Source: Paenibacillus brevis
GTDB lineage: Bacteria > Bacillota > Bacilli > Paenibacillales > Paenibacillaceae
Assembly (NCBI RefSeq): GCF_018919145.1
Contig: NZ_JAHLQJ010000014.1
Location: 1 to 64,000 of the forward strand
Reading direction: 5' to 3'
Length of the DNA stretch: 64,000 nucleotides
Numbering within the stretch: position 1 is the first letter of the stretch; every line of letters begins with the position of its first letter. A program made the translations under genes and the position numbers. Shown here piece after piece: positions 26,601 through 35,030 of the stretch. The notes under the pieces are model-generated. The model did no database searches, was not told where the DNA came from, and saw only the letters and a program-made list of their open reading frames with translations.

Positions 26601-26795
26601 ATACATTTCAGATTCATCATCTTTCATCTGATTGATCATGGTTTTGGCGACTTCACTCTGAGTGGTAGCCGGAACAGCAGCTTGGCCTTTTTCTCGCACC
26701 AAAGCATCCATATCAGGCATTAGCAGCATAGTAACTACTGATACTATAATCCAGCCAATGCACCAGAACATTCTCCCATTTACCAGCTTTTTCAT
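23688..26795 (-). CDS. MMPL/RND-family exporter
   Basis: A 1035-residue membrane protein with two homologous halves, each made of one membrane helix, an extracytoplasmic domain and a block of five or six helices. RND motifs are visible in both halves (FGIGTDYNILLFTRFKEE and IALGVDYSIFMMMRYRE). The second extracytoplasmic domain (about 470-790) is unusually long and is rich in heptad-like repeats with LESGL, GLAEV and VEGAAKLERGL, suggesting a long coiled coil, as in YdfJ/YhgE-type proteins. AAGGAGGAAACATA precedes the ATG. Two identical-pattern palindromes upstream and a TetR gene suggest drug-inducible efflux. Substrate unknown; lipid export is the main alternative. Confidence 0.9.
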   Translation of the reverse strand: MKKLVNGRMFWCIGWIIVSVVTMLLMPDMDALVREKGQAAVPATTQSEVAKTMINQMKDDESEMYDIIAVFNTGDDSPLTDEQRTEIDAIIGQLQGREQEIGIRKIVSHLDSQEIAAQFISEDRTTILTQISVDMSSGTITKVTDRLNEIVKTDDINTYLTGNSPVIEDFVHSTQEGIKKTEVIAVIFILVVLILIFRSPVVPLVSLASVGVSYLVSFGIIAHLVDGFNYPFSNFTQVFLVVILFGIGTDYNILLFTRFKEELSRETDVNTAIKNTYKSAGRTVLYSGAAVFIGFMALFMAEFKIYRSGSAVAIGVAVLVLVLNTLNPFFMGWLGKKLFWPSKRFEGHGDSRTWGFLAKHSVRRPFAALVIVLLICTPFIMKYSGTLSYNDLLEVDDSYASKQGIQVIEQHFPAGFSSPATIVIQAGHTLDNTESLQALDELAERISKVDGVASVHTVTRPTGEKIDELYISEQTGELYGGLDEAAVGIDKIYSGLSSAEDKFNTTDADSLANVQKLIDGTSVIRTGAGDLGAALNQVTVGINSGAAGARELKTGLIMLESKLDSLSNATAQLVEGYSKLESGLSPAARSFASLSQAIEGAITGYEQVESAMTAFVQQHPDMAEDKNIEKTLFIASTGKSQLGELTVQLSQLAPQYESAMVSFKQANSSLQQVEDGLGQFKTGIGQLVEGAAKLERGLKEGSDGSVQIANESKKLESGLAEVNSGQQQLLNGLNDLEAKMTTLKSGLSESTAGLEKIRSGLVDAQSYLSGVSESEAAKKFYIPQEVLEGEDFQKSVEMYLSHDRKTAQATVILEVNPYSKEAMDIIRNMNSQVSGTLEGGELAGAKVAIGGKSSQNADLQDIAGGDFNRTAIIMLTGIALVLIWITRSFWQPAFIIASLLLAYGASMGLGELIGYHVLETDHLGWNVPFFSFIMIIALGVDYSIFMMMRYRENRGHAGNAIVDAARHIGGVVISAAIILGGTFAALIPSGILTLIEVAIAVILGLFILSLIMLPVFIPSLMAIQHKLSGKETERE

Positions 26796-26813
26796 TATGT
26801 TTCCTCCTTAAAA

Positions 26814-26831
26814 GGAATGAATATTCATTCC
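26814..26831. promoter_or_regulatory. TetR-type operator 1 (MMPL promoter-proximal)
   Basis: A perfect 18-bp palindrome, GGAATGAA-TA-TTCATTCC when split at its centre, located between the predicted promoter and the MMPL ribosome site. It has the same arms as operator 2 at 26927-26944. Confidence 0.8.
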
Positions 26832-26884
26832 GCGTGTAGCAATCTTTTCTCCTCTGCTTCGGTTTATCCCCTACCCTTCGAATA

Positions 26885-26914
26885 ATCATTCAGCCCCTAA
26901 CAGAATAATGTCAA
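26885..26914 (-). promoter_or_regulatory. Probable promoter of the MMPL exporter gene
   Basis: Read leftwards: -35 TTGACA (26909-26914), an 18-bp spacer and -10 AATGAT (26885-26890). The strong -35 and moderate -10 lie between the two operators, a layout suited to repression. Confidence 0.5.
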
Positions 26915-26926
26915 AATAATGACAAC

Positions 26927-26944
26927 GGAATGAACGTTCATTCC
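26927..26944. promoter_or_regulatory. TetR-type operator 2 (upstream of the -35)
   Basis: A second perfect 18-bp palindrome, GGAATGAA-CG-TTCATTCC, differing from operator 1 only at the two central bases. The two centres are 113 bp apart, so looping between bound dimers is possible. Confidence 0.8.
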
Positions 26945-27101
26945 TATCCTATTATAATTAAATCCTTCGATTTTGCAATTGCTGTTTCCAAAATTAATCC
27001 TATTTATTATAACCATTAGTGGCCGACAGGATTTCAACAGCATACAACATCTGACTTCACTATTAGAAAACCGGATGGCAGAAACCCTACTAATGCTTGA
27101 G

Positions 27102-27674
27102 CTATAGGATTTTTATGGCATTCCAGCAGGATTCCTCTACCTCTTTCAGCATGGCCTCGCTTTCATCTAACAGACCTGCCTGAATCAGTTTGAACAGCAT
27201 AACAAAAGCACCGTAGACGAGAGCAATCAAAGCATCCGTTTGCAGATCCTTGATCACTCCCCTGTCCTTACCGTTTTGCATCATTTGACGAAGAGTCTCC
27301 ATAAGCCCCTGAAATGCCTTTCTGCTTGTTACATCTATGTAATAGGCGCTGTTGTGGGACTCAATGAATAGTAATGCATGGATATTGGTATCTGCAAATT
27401 TAATCAACCGCTTGAAAATATAATGAAATTGATCGCGCATATCCGAAGAAGGGTCTATCTCTTCAAATTTCAATGTCTCTGAAAACTCCTGGACGCACTG
27501 CTGAAACAGCGCATTCACTAATGTCTCTTTATTTTCAAAATAGCGGTAAATGGTTCCTGCTCCAACTTGTGCGGTGTTAGCAATCATCGGAACTGTCGTA
27601 CCGTCATAACCTCTCTTCGCAAAAAGCGCTAATGCCGCTTTCAGTATAGCGTCTCTCTTATTTGTTTCCAGCAT
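27102..27674 (-). CDS. TetR/AcrR-family regulator, likely repressor of the MMPL exporter
   Basis: A 190-residue TetR-family protein. The HTH is clear at about residues 8-55: ILKAALALFAKRGYDGTTVP and IYRYFENKETLVNALF. The helical C-terminal domain would bind an inducer. It lies directly upstream of the exporter, in the same direction, across a 306-bp gap that carries two perfect palindromes of TetR-operator type. The gap therefore probably holds the exporter's repressible promoter. GAGG precedes the ATG. Whether it also represses itself is unclear, as no palindrome was seen upstream of its own start. Confidence 0.9.
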   Translation of the reverse strand: MLETNKRDAILKAALALFAKRGYDGTTVPMIANTAQVGAGTIYRYFENKETLVNALFQQCVQEFSETLKFEEIDPSSDMRDQFHYIFKRLIKFADTNIHALLFIESHNSAYYIDVTSRKAFQGLMETLRQMMQNGKDRGVIKDLQTDALIALVYGAFVMLFKLIQAGLLDESEAMLKEVEESCWNAIKIL

Positions 27675-27909
27675 GACCTCTTCCCCTCTTTAACCGGAAT
27701 ATACAGAATGTACAAATGCCACTACAGTATATCAATGAATCTGATGAATTACCAGACACGAATCTGCACCGGTTTAAGTGCGAAATTCCATGGCATGTCT
27801 AAAAAAGAGGATGAGAAATCTCCTACTTGCTTTTAAAAGATGTAGACTAACAGATGATGTCAGGTTATGGTTAAATTGTGTAAAACTAAACTAAGGGAGC
27901 GGATCATTG

Positions 27910-28125
27910 ATGTATACGCTTGTGGCCATATTCGCTGTATTGCTGCTGGTTGGCGGCGGGATTGCGACGATGCTGATCGGCTTTTCCGAGAAAAATAGAG
28001 AAGGCAATCCGAGCTATGATAAAAAAACAAAAAGAAATGTTACCGGCCTAAGCCTCTATTATGCGATCCCTGTAGTTCTGGGAATGATTGCATTCATCAT
28101 ATTCATCTTCACAAGAACCCGTTAA
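27910..28125 (+). CDS. Small two-helix membrane protein of unknown function
   Basis: A 71-residue protein starting at ATG 27910; a TTG directly before it is in frame. It has two hydrophobic segments (about 3-24 and 48-68) with a polar, Lys-rich loop SYDKKTKRN between. AAGGGAGCGG lies upstream. The protein is not recognised. The clean hydrophobic pattern and the ribosome site make it a probable real gene, but no function is suggested by neighbours: it stands alone between the TetR gene and a repeat-rich region. Confidence 0.6.
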   Translation: MYTLVAIFAVLLLVGGGIATMLIGFSEKNREGNPSYDKKTKRNVTGLSLYYAIPVVLGMIAFIIFIFTRTR

Positions 28126-28269
28126 TTTCAGTTGTCCGACTGGTATTCCAGTCTTGCTCTGTGAGCCAAGCTTTAATTCAAGCATCTACCCGACGGAGAT
28201 ACGGTGTTGCATTTTTACATGAAAGTGTGCAATAGCATAGGACAGTTAGACATAGGAGGGCGAGTTAGA

Positions 28270-28404
28270 GGGGCAGCGTGTGAAGTGTGCCTACGATCGC
28301 TGTTGTTCGCGGATTTCTCTTATTGTAAGAAGTTCTAACAATGAAGAAATCCACTCACAAAGGCGAACGCTTACGCTTCTTCAGCACACTTCACACTTAT
28401 GCCC
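28270..28404 (+). repeat. Long palindromic repeat, copy A
   Basis: About 135 bp (up to ~160 bp with weaker arms). The ends GGGCAGCGTGTGAAGTGTGC and GCACACTTCACACTTATGCC are inverted repeats of each other. Inner parts GTTCGCGGATTTC and GAAATCC...GGCGAAC also pair. The whole can fold as one long interrupted hairpin. Three more copies occur at 28942-29074, 45304-45435 and 45647-45779. Copies A and B face each other. Confidence 0.85.
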
Positions 28405-28941
28405 TGATTACTTCGCCTTTGGGTTCAACTGCACTGCAGTCTGCACATAGCTATGCCTAAGCTGCATAGCAATAACTGCACTGCTATTAACTTATCTCCC
28501 TGCGGCATGCAAGCAGGAGACAATGCATAGCCTTGGGTTAAGCGCGAATGGAAGCTTGCGCGGTAGCTTATGCACGACGCCAATACCTACTTTTTTCACT
28601 ATATGTGTGTGAACCGTATATGCATGGGGTCTGCCAATCGTCGTCATGCTGTGAACGCACCGTTCGTTGGGAGCCTGAGCCTTGCTTTGCCCAGTGTGAG
28701 ATCTGCATGATGCGAGATGTGTTCGCGTATACGCGGGTAGTTGTCCATGCATCTACCCGCTGAAGGTGCATTAATGCGCAGTTACTGTTTGTAATGTATC
28801 AGGCATCAAGATGCTATGCTGAATGAACGAGCCTGTATGCTAGGCAAGTGATTCTGGTGCATTCTTCCATCTCCGACGTGCAGAGGGAGGAGCTACTATA
28901 GTGCATTCGGCAGCTATAAGGCCGAAGAGCCTGCGTAATAA
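28405..28941. other. Gene-poor interior between repeat copies A and B
   Basis: No convincing gene: open frames here are short, Cys/His/Trp-rich and lack ribosome sites. The first ~50 bases after copy A (ACTTCGCCTTT, then TGCACATAGCTATGCC) match the sequence beside copy D, and the bases before copy B (GCCTGCGTAA) match those beside copy C, so homology runs past the repeat units. A small hairpin, GCGGGTAG (28733-28740) with CTACCCGC (28753-28760), is also present. Confidence 0.6.
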
Positions 28942-29074
28942 GGGTATAAGTGTGAAGGTTGCTGCAGAAGCGGAGCGGTCGCCTTTGTGAGAGGATTTCT
29001 ACCTTTTGATGGCTTAGTTCAATCCAAGAAGTCAGCGAACAACAGCGATCGAAAGCAACCTTCACACGTTACCC
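28942..29074 (-). repeat. Long palindromic repeat, copy B
   Basis: About 133 bp, inverted relative to copy A. It runs from GGGTATAAGTGTGAAGG to CCTTCACACGTTACCC and contains the conserved core segments CGCCTTTGTGAG, GGATTTCT and GCGAACAACAGCGATCG. It is closest in arrangement to copy C, with which it also shares the flanking CCTGCGTAA and ACGCAG. Confidence 0.85.
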
Positions 29075-29170
29075 CCGGCACGCAGAAACGTTAGCCTGCT
29101 TTATACTGCCGGGCTCTTGCATGAAACTGCGGCGAATCCAGCCTTGTCATTAACTACCGAGGCTGCCCCT

Positions 29171-30271
29171 TTATTCAAACTCGATATGAAGCTCTACGAT
29201 CTCCGATCTCGTCCCGATCCGGATCGGCGGCCCCCAGAAGCCATAGCCCGAGGTGACAATCGAATGCATGTTGCCTTTACGCAGATAACCCCAATCATTT
29301 TCAAAGAGTGCGTTAGTAATCAGGTTCCCCGGGAACACTTGCCCATGATGAGTATGACCGGATAACATCAGATCAACGCCCGTCTGCTCCGCAAGATCCA
29401 GCCCTTCCGGCTGGTGCTCCAACAGGATGACCGGCTTGCCGAGATCCACCTTTGCCATGAGTGCTTCAAGATTTATTCGCTCAGGATCACTGAGATCTTT
29501 TCGCCCTACCAGTGTGAACAGATCGTTTACCGTTATCGTCTCATCATATAGAATGTTCACCCCGCTACGTTCGAACGTATCGATCAGCTCCTGCATCGTC
29601 CCCCTATGCTTATCATGATTGCCAAGGGTGGCATATACGCCGAGCGGTGCCTTGAGCTCCGACAAGACCGAATCCAGCTTCTGATCCACAAATGGCTGAA
29701 TATCATCATCAAACAAATCTCCCGGCAGCAAAATAATATCCGGCTCAAGTTTGTTCATTTCGTGAACCAGCCGCTTCGCATGGTCCTTCCCGGACAGCAA
29801 CCCAAAATGCATATCTGCCGCCATGGCAATATGTAGAGAATCAATGGATGACGAGCCTTTATCCATCTGAATGGTATAAGTGCGAACAACAGGCATGTAG
29901 GCATTGTAGCTTCCATATCCAAGCAAAACGACCATCATTCCCAGTGTGATTGCCCCTGCCCAGAAAGAGGTTCTCTCCCTCCACAACCTGGATTTCCGCA
30001 GCAGTATTACAGTCAAATGCGCCAATGGCACCAGCAATATCGACAAATATAACAAAGCCATCCAATAGGCGCCGATGATCCCAAGAAGCTTTATATTCAC
30101 AAACCGCCCGGTGATAAATGAAGTTGCTGCTATGACAAGGACAACCGTATACAGAACCTTGAATCTGCGAGAGGATGTCTTCGGACGGAGCCAGCGGTAT
30201 CCGCGCCAGCCGATATAGTAAACCAACCCTCCATAAAGCAGTAAGCTAAGTATTCCAATGATGACAAACAT
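29171..30271 (-). CDS. Membrane-anchored metallophosphoesterase
   Basis: A 366-residue protein with four N-terminal membrane segments (about 1-125) followed by a calcineurin-like phosphoesterase domain. Metal-binding motifs are all visible in order: MAADMHFG, LLPGDLFDD, TLGNHDKH, EHQPEGLD and LSGHTHHGQ. Relatives (YkuE/YaeI-like) hydrolyse phosphodiester or pyrophosphate bonds at the membrane, some acting on UDP-diacylglucosamine-type lipids, but the substrate here is not evident. It is the first intact gene after the repeat-flanked region. A beta-lactamase-fold remnant lies upstream. Confidence 0.9.
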   Translation of the reverse strand: MFVIIGILSLLLYGGLVYYIGWRGYRWLRPKTSSRRFKVLYTVVLVIAATSFITGRFVNIKLLGIIGAYWMALLYLSILLVPLAHLTVILLRKSRLWRERTSFWAGAITLGMMVVLLGYGSYNAYMPVVRTYTIQMDKGSSSIDSLHIAMAADMHFGLLSGKDHAKRLVHEMNKLEPDIILLPGDLFDDDIQPFVDQKLDSVLSELKAPLGVYATLGNHDKHRGTMQELIDTFERSGVNILYDETITVNDLFTLVGRKDLSDPERINLEALMAKVDLGKPVILLEHQPEGLDLAEQTGVDLMLSGHTHHGQVFPGNLITNALFENDWGYLRKGNMHSIVTSGYGFWGPPIRIGTRSEIVELHIEFE

Positions 30272-30289
30272 AATTACACCTCGTCTGAC

Positions 30290-30685
30290 TTAAAGAATGC
30301 CAATGATCAATTCTGTAATTCTCATGGCAGGGGCTCCATCTTCATTACTAAGAATAATGATCTCTGATTTTTGATTCATATCTCTCCAAATAGCGGTAGA
30401 AAACCCATTGATACTTTCGGCATGTCCATAGGACGCCAGATCAGGCCCAAATATCCCCCATCCCAGAACGTACTGGGACAGATTCGGTGTTCGCATGATT
30501 TCCCATGAAGCTTCACTGAGAATGTTCCCTTTTTCGAGGCCCGTCGTCCACTTAAAAAGATAGTCATTGTACGTTTGACCGCTCACCTTTTCAATCACCG
30601 CACCAAGAAGCACATACCCCGAGTTGTGGCTGTGCAAAGGCATGTCCCCTTTCCCTTTTATTATAGTCTCATTGTAAGCTAACTC
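30290..30685 (-). pseudogene. C-terminal remnant of a beta-lactamase-fold serine hydrolase
   Basis: The readable protein contains LHSHNSGYVLLGAVIEKVSG, matching the second conserved motif region (YxN/NSGY) of class C/PbpE-like serine hydrolases, and ends in a typical tail (IIILSNEDGAPAMRI). The nucleophile SxxK region is absent. The frame stays open and family-like upstream of the first Met (ETIIKGKGD), then meets a TGA near 30690. The part between YNDYLFK and WTTGLEKG looks shortened as well. It is therefore a decayed fragment, not a short functional gene. Confidence 0.75.
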
Positions 30686-30709
30686 CCCTCCTCTTCACAA
30701 ATTGCTCCT

Positions 30710-30750
30710 TATAAAAGCAAAAAACCGTACGGATTATATTCCATACGGTT
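30710..30750 (-). terminator. Rho-independent terminator of the ZIP transporter gene
   Basis: AACCGTA and TACGGTT pair around an inner GGA/TCC stem, and TTTTTTGCTTTT follows on the minus strand. It lies just downstream of the 30780-31595 stop. Confidence 0.8.
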
Positions 30751-30779
30751 ATATCGGGCCTATTCTATCCCTAATAGCT

Positions 30780-31595
30780 TTATCCCAATGCTACATCCAG
30801 TATCATCATTAAAACAAAGCCGAACATCAAGCTCATCGAAGCCAGATCCTTGTTTCCCTTCTCCTGAGAGCTGGGAATGACCTCCTCGACAACGACGAAG
30901 ATCATGGCGCCTGCGGCAAAGCTTAACGCATACGGAAGGAGCGGCTCGACGAAGGCAACGGCAAATGCGCCCAGCACTGCGGCAACCGGCTCAACCATCC
31001 CTGAAAATTGCCCGTAGAAAAAGCTCTTGCGGCGGGACATTCCTTCACCGCGCAATGGCATGGACACTGCGACTCCCTCGGGAAAGTTCTGAATGCCGAT
31101 ACCCAGAGCCAGCGTCAGCGCACCAATCAAAGCCGCCTCGGTTCCGCCGTTAGCCAGTGCGCCGAAGGCAATCCCGACGGCTAAGCCCTCCGGGATATTG
31201 TGAAGCGTGATGGCAAGCACAAGGAGCGTGCTTCTTTTTCTTTTATTCGGAGAATAGCCTTCTGCTTCTCTGATGGAAGTATTCGGATGAAGATGGGGAA
31301 GAATTTTATCAATTCCCCATAAGAAGATACCGCCAAGCAAAAAACCAAAAGCGGCCGGGAACCAGTTGCCAACGGGATTGCCTTCCGACATTTCGATTGC
31401 TGGCGCAAGAAGCGACCAGTAGCTGGCTGCGATCATAACACCGCCGGCGAACCCCAGCATACTGTCGAGCAGCTTCTGGTTAAGGGTTTTGGTGGCGAAG
31501 ACAAGTGCTGCGCCCAATGCGGTCATGCCCCAAGTAAACAAAGTGGCAAGCAAAGCCTGCATGATCGGATTTAAACTTTGGAAAAAAGCAATCAA
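30780..31595 (-). CDS. ZIP-family divalent metal transporter
   Basis: A 271-residue membrane protein with about eight hydrophobic segments. The ZIP signature is clear in helices 4 and 5: [15 protein letters not shown] and [16 protein letters not shown], whose His, Asn, Pro and Glu residues form the metal path. A loop containing LPHLHPN has a few His residues. It probably imports zinc, iron or manganese. It lies 108 bp downstream of ywiC in the same direction, at the end of the nitrate island, and may be transcribed separately. Metal choice cannot be read from the sequence. Confidence 0.9.
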   Translation of the reverse strand: MIAFFQSLNPIMQALLATLFTWGMTALGAALVFATKTLNQKLLDSMLGFAGGVMIAASYWSLLAPAIEMSEGNPVGNWFPAAFGFLLGGIFLWGIDKILPHLHPNTSIREAEGYSPNKRKRSTLLVLAITLHNIPEGLAVGIAFGALANGGTEAALIGALTLALGIGIQNFPEGVAVSMPLRGEGMSRRKSFFYGQFSGMVEPVAAVLGAFAVAFVEPLLPYALSFAAGAMIFVVVEEVIPSSQEKGNKDLASMSLMFGFVLMMILDVALG

Positions 31596-31703
31596 AACAA
31601 CAACTCCTTCTCAGGATGATGACAAGTCTGAATGGTGATTTCTCTGTACATATTTTATCCCATTCCTGTGAATCGTCAATTGCTTTTGACTGCTAATAAT
31701 TAA

Positions 31704-32447
31704 TTATATGAAATTATAGATGATCCACGAGATTACAAGAAACTGCACTGAGCCAACAATCTCCAAAATTCCGGCTTTCATCGGCTTCATGGCTTTTCCG
31801 GTAAAGAGGAATGTGCGGAGCAACGGGAACACATAAGGAATCGTCATCCAGGGCATACCAAGCAGCCAAGGAACGAACAGGATCAGCACATGATAAATGC
31901 GGGCCGTGGACTCCCAGCGACGATTGCCCCGCTCACGGAAGATCGTCTTGACGAAAAAGGCGGTACCCATAAAGTAAGCAAAGTTCAAGACAACAATGGC
32001 AAGCATCTCCTGCCCAAAGCTTCCTCCTCCGTACAAGAATGAAGCGGCACCACCCAGGGAGAAGATGATAATTGCACATAGATCATTTACAATAGCTCGT
32101 TCATCCTTCTGCTTCACATGCCAAATGTTCACGATAAGCAGCAGCAGGAACGGGATTCCGAAATAAAATAGCTCGGGTGTCCTGATCAATGGATAAGCGA
32201 GTGCAGCAAGAGCAGCTACGCCGTAAATGCCAGACCATTTCAATAAATGCTGACGCTGATTTCTCCGTTTCAAAGCCTGCAAGAAAGGATAGGACGCCAG
32301 GTACAAGCATAGCCAGGCGATGAACAGAAGAATATGGCTCCACTGTGCCGTACCTGCCATCACCCCGAAGAGAAACGGTACACTGATCATCGCCCACCCT
32401 CCGTGCTCGTGCGGTATAACGATACTTTTCTTCTTTTTCCTGCTCAT
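31704..32447 (-). CDS. ywiC: YwiC-like membrane protein
   Basis: A 247-residue membrane protein starting MSRKKKKSIVIPHEHGGWAM; the PHEHGGWAM motif defines the YwiC-like family. About eight hydrophobic segments follow. In Bacillus subtilis ywiC lies next to the nar genes, and here it ends the moaA-modA-modB run with a 28-bp gap, so the link to anaerobic nitrate respiration is conserved in position. The biochemical role is not known to me. A role in a membrane step of nitrate respiration or cofactor metabolism is inference. Confidence 0.88.
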   Translation of the reverse strand: MSRKKKKSIVIPHEHGGWAMISVPFLFGVMAGTAQWSHILLFIAWLCLYLASYPFLQALKRRNQRQHLLKWSGIYGVAALAALAYPLIRTPELFYFGIPFLLLLIVNIWHVKQKDERAIVNDLCAIIIFSLGGAASFLYGGGSFGQEMLAIVVLNFAYFMGTAFFVKTIFRERGNRRWESTARIYHVLILFVPWLLGMPWMTIPYVFPLLRTFLFTGKAMKPMKAGILEIVGSVQFLVISWIIYNFI

Positions 32448-32475
32448 CGCCTAGCTCCCCCTAAACTCATCAATT

Positions 32476-33147
32476 TTAGTTCTTCTGCCTGGTCAGTAGC
32501 AGCAGCAAGAATGAGATGACAACCATGGAAACGGTCCATAGCCATGCCATGGTCATATTTCCGGAATCGACCGCGACGAATATCGCCGTAGGAACCGTCT
32601 GGGTCTTCCCCGGAATATTCCCTGCAATCATCAGTGTTGCACCGAACTCTCCGAGGCTCCGTGCAAAGCTGAGAATATAAGCCGTAAGCACGGACGGAAA
32701 AGCCAGCGGCAAAGTAATATATAAGAATACCTGCCACTCCTTCGCCCCACTCGATCTTGCTGCTTCCTTCAACTGGTTATCAATCGCATTGATGCCAGTC
32801 TTCATTGTCTGATAGACGAGCGGAAAGGCGACGACCACGGACGCAATAACTGCGGCTCCCCAAGAGAATATGATGGGCGCCGAGAACAGCCATTCTGCAA
32901 ACTGCCCGACCCAGCTCCTTCGCCCAAGCAGCATAAGCAGCAGGAAACCTACCACTGTTGGCGGCAACACGAGCGGCAGCATAAACGCTGTCTCGAAGAA
33001 CACTCTTCCCTTCGTTCTTCTGCTGGACATAAACCAGGCTAAAGTAATTCCCATGATCGTGCTTAAGATGCTCGATATCAGGGCAACTTGCAGAGATAAT
33101 CGAATCGGGGTCCAGAGCTGGACCCAATCGACTTCAATCGTTATCAT
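32476..33147 (-). CDS. modB: Molybdate ABC transporter permease
   Basis: A 223-residue permease with five or six membrane segments and the ABC EAA loop (LKEAARSSGAKEWQVFLYIT), which contacts the ATPase. SLGEFGATLMIAGNIPGKTQT is diagnostic of ModB. It overlaps modA by ATGA. No modC ATPase gene follows (ywiC is next), so an ATPase from elsewhere must drive it. It supplies molybdenum for the cofactor made by the adjacent moa/mob/moe genes. Confidence 0.95.
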   Translation of the reverse strand: MITIEVDWVQLWTPIRLSLQVALISSILSTIMGITLAWFMSSRRTKGRVFFETAFMLPLVLPPTVVGFLLLMLLGRRSWVGQFAEWLFSAPIIFSWGAAVIASVVVAFPLVYQTMKTGINAIDNQLKEAARSSGAKEWQVFLYITLPLAFPSVLTAYILSFARSLGEFGATLMIAGNIPGKTQTVPTAIFVAVDSGNMTMAWLWTVSMVVISFLLLLLTRQKN

Positions 33148-33965
33148 TGCGCATTAGGGTTGGAGAAACCGTATTTCTCAAAAACTTCCAACGCTTCCTT
33201 CGTTTGAAGATAATCATACAGTGCCTTTGCTTCTTCAGCATGACTAGTCTCTTTAATAATCCCGATCGGATAAATAACCGGCGTATAAGTGGACTGATCT
33301 ACGGTATAAGCAATCTTTACTTTATCCGATGACAAGGCATCGGTCTTGTAGACAAAACCTGCTTCAGCATTTCCGGTCTCCACATATTGCAATACTTGAC
33401 GAACATCCTTCGCCTGCACCATTTTAGCTTGAAGGTCATCCCAGACTCCAGCATTTGTTAGCGCCTCTTGAGCATATTTCCCGGCAGGTACGGATTCAGG
33501 GATACCGATAGCTACCTTCACAAATTGGTCGTTGAGCAGATCCTTCACGTCCTGGATCGAAGTTTCTTCATCGGCCGCAGTTACGACGGTAAGCTCATTT
33601 CCCAGCAGACTTTGATGCTGATGTTCTGCAATCAGTCCACTCTCTACGAGCGGATCCAGATTTTTAGGTGATGCAGAGAGAAATACGTCAACAGGAGCAC
33701 CTTGCTCGATTTGCTGTTGAAGCGCACCGGAAGCAGCGAAGTTAAAGTTCAGCTTCACATGCGGAGCTTCCTTGGCATACAACTCTTGAATTTCCTGAAA
33801 GGCATCTGTAAGGCTCGCTGCAGCGGACACGGTCAATTCAACTGCAGGAAGCTCCGTTTTTTCAGCCTCTTTTGTTCCGCCGCAAGCTACCAACGACAAT
33901 ACCAAGGCAATTGTGAAAAATGGAGCAAAAAACCGCATAGCTTTTTTACCGAATAACTTTGTCAT
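33144..33965 (-). CDS. modA: Molybdate-binding lipoprotein
   Basis: A 273-residue substrate-binding lipoprotein. The signal peptide ends in LSLVACGG with the lipid-modified Cys. The mature protein has the ModA pattern: SAAASLTDAFQEI near the start, FNFAASGALQQQIEQGAPVD, FLSASPKNLDPL and, late, YPIGIIKET. It captures molybdate outside the membrane for ModB. It overlaps modB and lies 12 bp after moaA, so it belongs to the cofactor operon. Confidence 0.95.
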   Translation of the reverse strand: MTKLFGKKAMRFFAPFFTIALVLSLVACGGTKEAEKTELPAVELTVSAAASLTDAFQEIQELYAKEAPHVKLNFNFAASGALQQQIEQGAPVDVFLSASPKNLDPLVESGLIAEHQHQSLLGNELTVVTAADEETSIQDVKDLLNDQFVKVAIGIPESVPAGKYAQEALTNAGVWDDLQAKMVQAKDVRQVLQYVETGNAEAGFVYKTDALSSDKVKIAYTVDQSTYTPVIYPIGIIKETSHAEEAKALYDYLQTKEALEVFEKYGFSNPNAQ

Positions 33966-33977
33966 TTAAATCCTCTC

Positions 33978-34988
33978 CTAACCGCCAATTTGAGACATCC
34001 TGCGAGACGTAGGGGTGTGCGAGATGTCGGGGTCATTTTTTAAGAATTTGGACATTTCATGATTTTCAGGCTTTGTTCCCAGGGCTTCCAGAAAAATCTG
34101 GCGAACAGCTGCATCATCACCGATGACACTGCGGACCTGAAATTGCTCTGTCCAGGCAAGACAAGGCTTGATAAAGCCGTCTGCCGTAAGACGAAGCCTG
34201 TTGCAGGTTTGGCAGAAGTGCTCGCTGACCGGATGGATCAGGCCAAAGCTGCCTGCCGCCCCCTCAAGCCGGTAATTCTCCGACGGGCCGCTTCCTTGTA
34301 CGGAACTGACTGCGCTGAATTTCCACCGCTGCTCTTCGCATACTTCTTTAACCCGCGTGAGCGGCAAATACAGCTTCTTCCACTGAGCATCATTGTGGCC
34401 GATCGGCATGTATTCGATGAACCGTACATGGATGTTCCGCTCCATCGTCATCTCGATAAAATCCGCGATTTCATCATCATTCAGACCATTCATCAGCACC
34501 ACATTCAGCTTGATCGGACTTAAGCCTGCTTTGGCACAGGCATCGATGCTGTTAAGCACCTTTTGCACGTCCCCGCCGCGGGTAATCATTTTGAAGCGTT
34601 CCGGCTTCAGGGAATCCAGGCTAATATTAACGCGGGTAAGTCCGGCTTCCTTAAAAAGTGCGGCACGAGGTGCAAGAAATATGCCGTTAGTCGTCAATGC
34701 GATGTCTTCTATCCCCGGAATCGCAGCAATCATGGCGATCAGCTTCTCCAGCTCCCTGCGGACAAGCGGCTCCCCGCCCGTCAGACGAACCTTGCGGATC
34801 CCCATTTCGGCTATGACACGCACTACATCAGCAATTTCTTCATAGGTCAGAATGTTATCCGCAGGTTCGAATTGCATGCCTTCCTCAGGCATGCAATAAA
34901 CACACCGCAGATTGCAACGATCCGTTACAGATATCCGCAGATAATGATGCTCACGGCCAAAAGGATCGACTAAGCGGGGAATGGACAT
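33978..34988 (-). CDS. moaA: GTP 3',8-cyclase (molybdenum cofactor step 1)
   Basis: A 336-residue radical SAM enzyme. The N-terminal [4Fe-4S] cluster motif CNLRCVYC (Cys25, Cys29, Cys32) and the SAM-binding LTGGEPLVR are visible. The C-terminal second cluster set lies in HFCQTCNRLRLTADG and KPCL. Together with MoaC (35569-36054) it converts GTP to cyclic pyranopterin monophosphate. The family's C-terminal GG motif is present as QIGG. It sits 42 bp after moaE and 12 bp before modA. Confidence 0.97.
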   Translation of the reverse strand: MSIPRLVDPFGREHHYLRISVTDRCNLRCVYCMPEEGMQFEPADNILTYEEIADVVRVIAEMGIRKVRLTGGEPLVRRELEKLIAMIAAIPGIEDIALTTNGIFLAPRAALFKEAGLTRVNISLDSLKPERFKMITRGGDVQKVLNSIDACAKAGLSPIKLNVVLMNGLNDDEIADFIEMTMERNIHVRFIEYMPIGHNDAQWKKLYLPLTRVKEVCEEQRWKFSAVSSVQGSGPSENYRLEGAAGSFGLIHPVSEHFCQTCNRLRLTADGFIKPCLAWTEQFQVRSVIGDDAAVRQIFLEALGTKPENHEMSKFLKNDPDISHTPTSRRMSQIGG

Positions 34989-35030
34989 GGTGTTACGCTC
35001 CTTTCAGAGGGCGGAATACCTTGATACCCG

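Noticed and set aside
28492-28771. Short overlapping open frames with many Cys, His and Trp codons between repeat copies A and B.
   Set aside because: No ribosome site, no recognisable protein pattern, and they lie in a region whose structure is explained by palindromic repeats.
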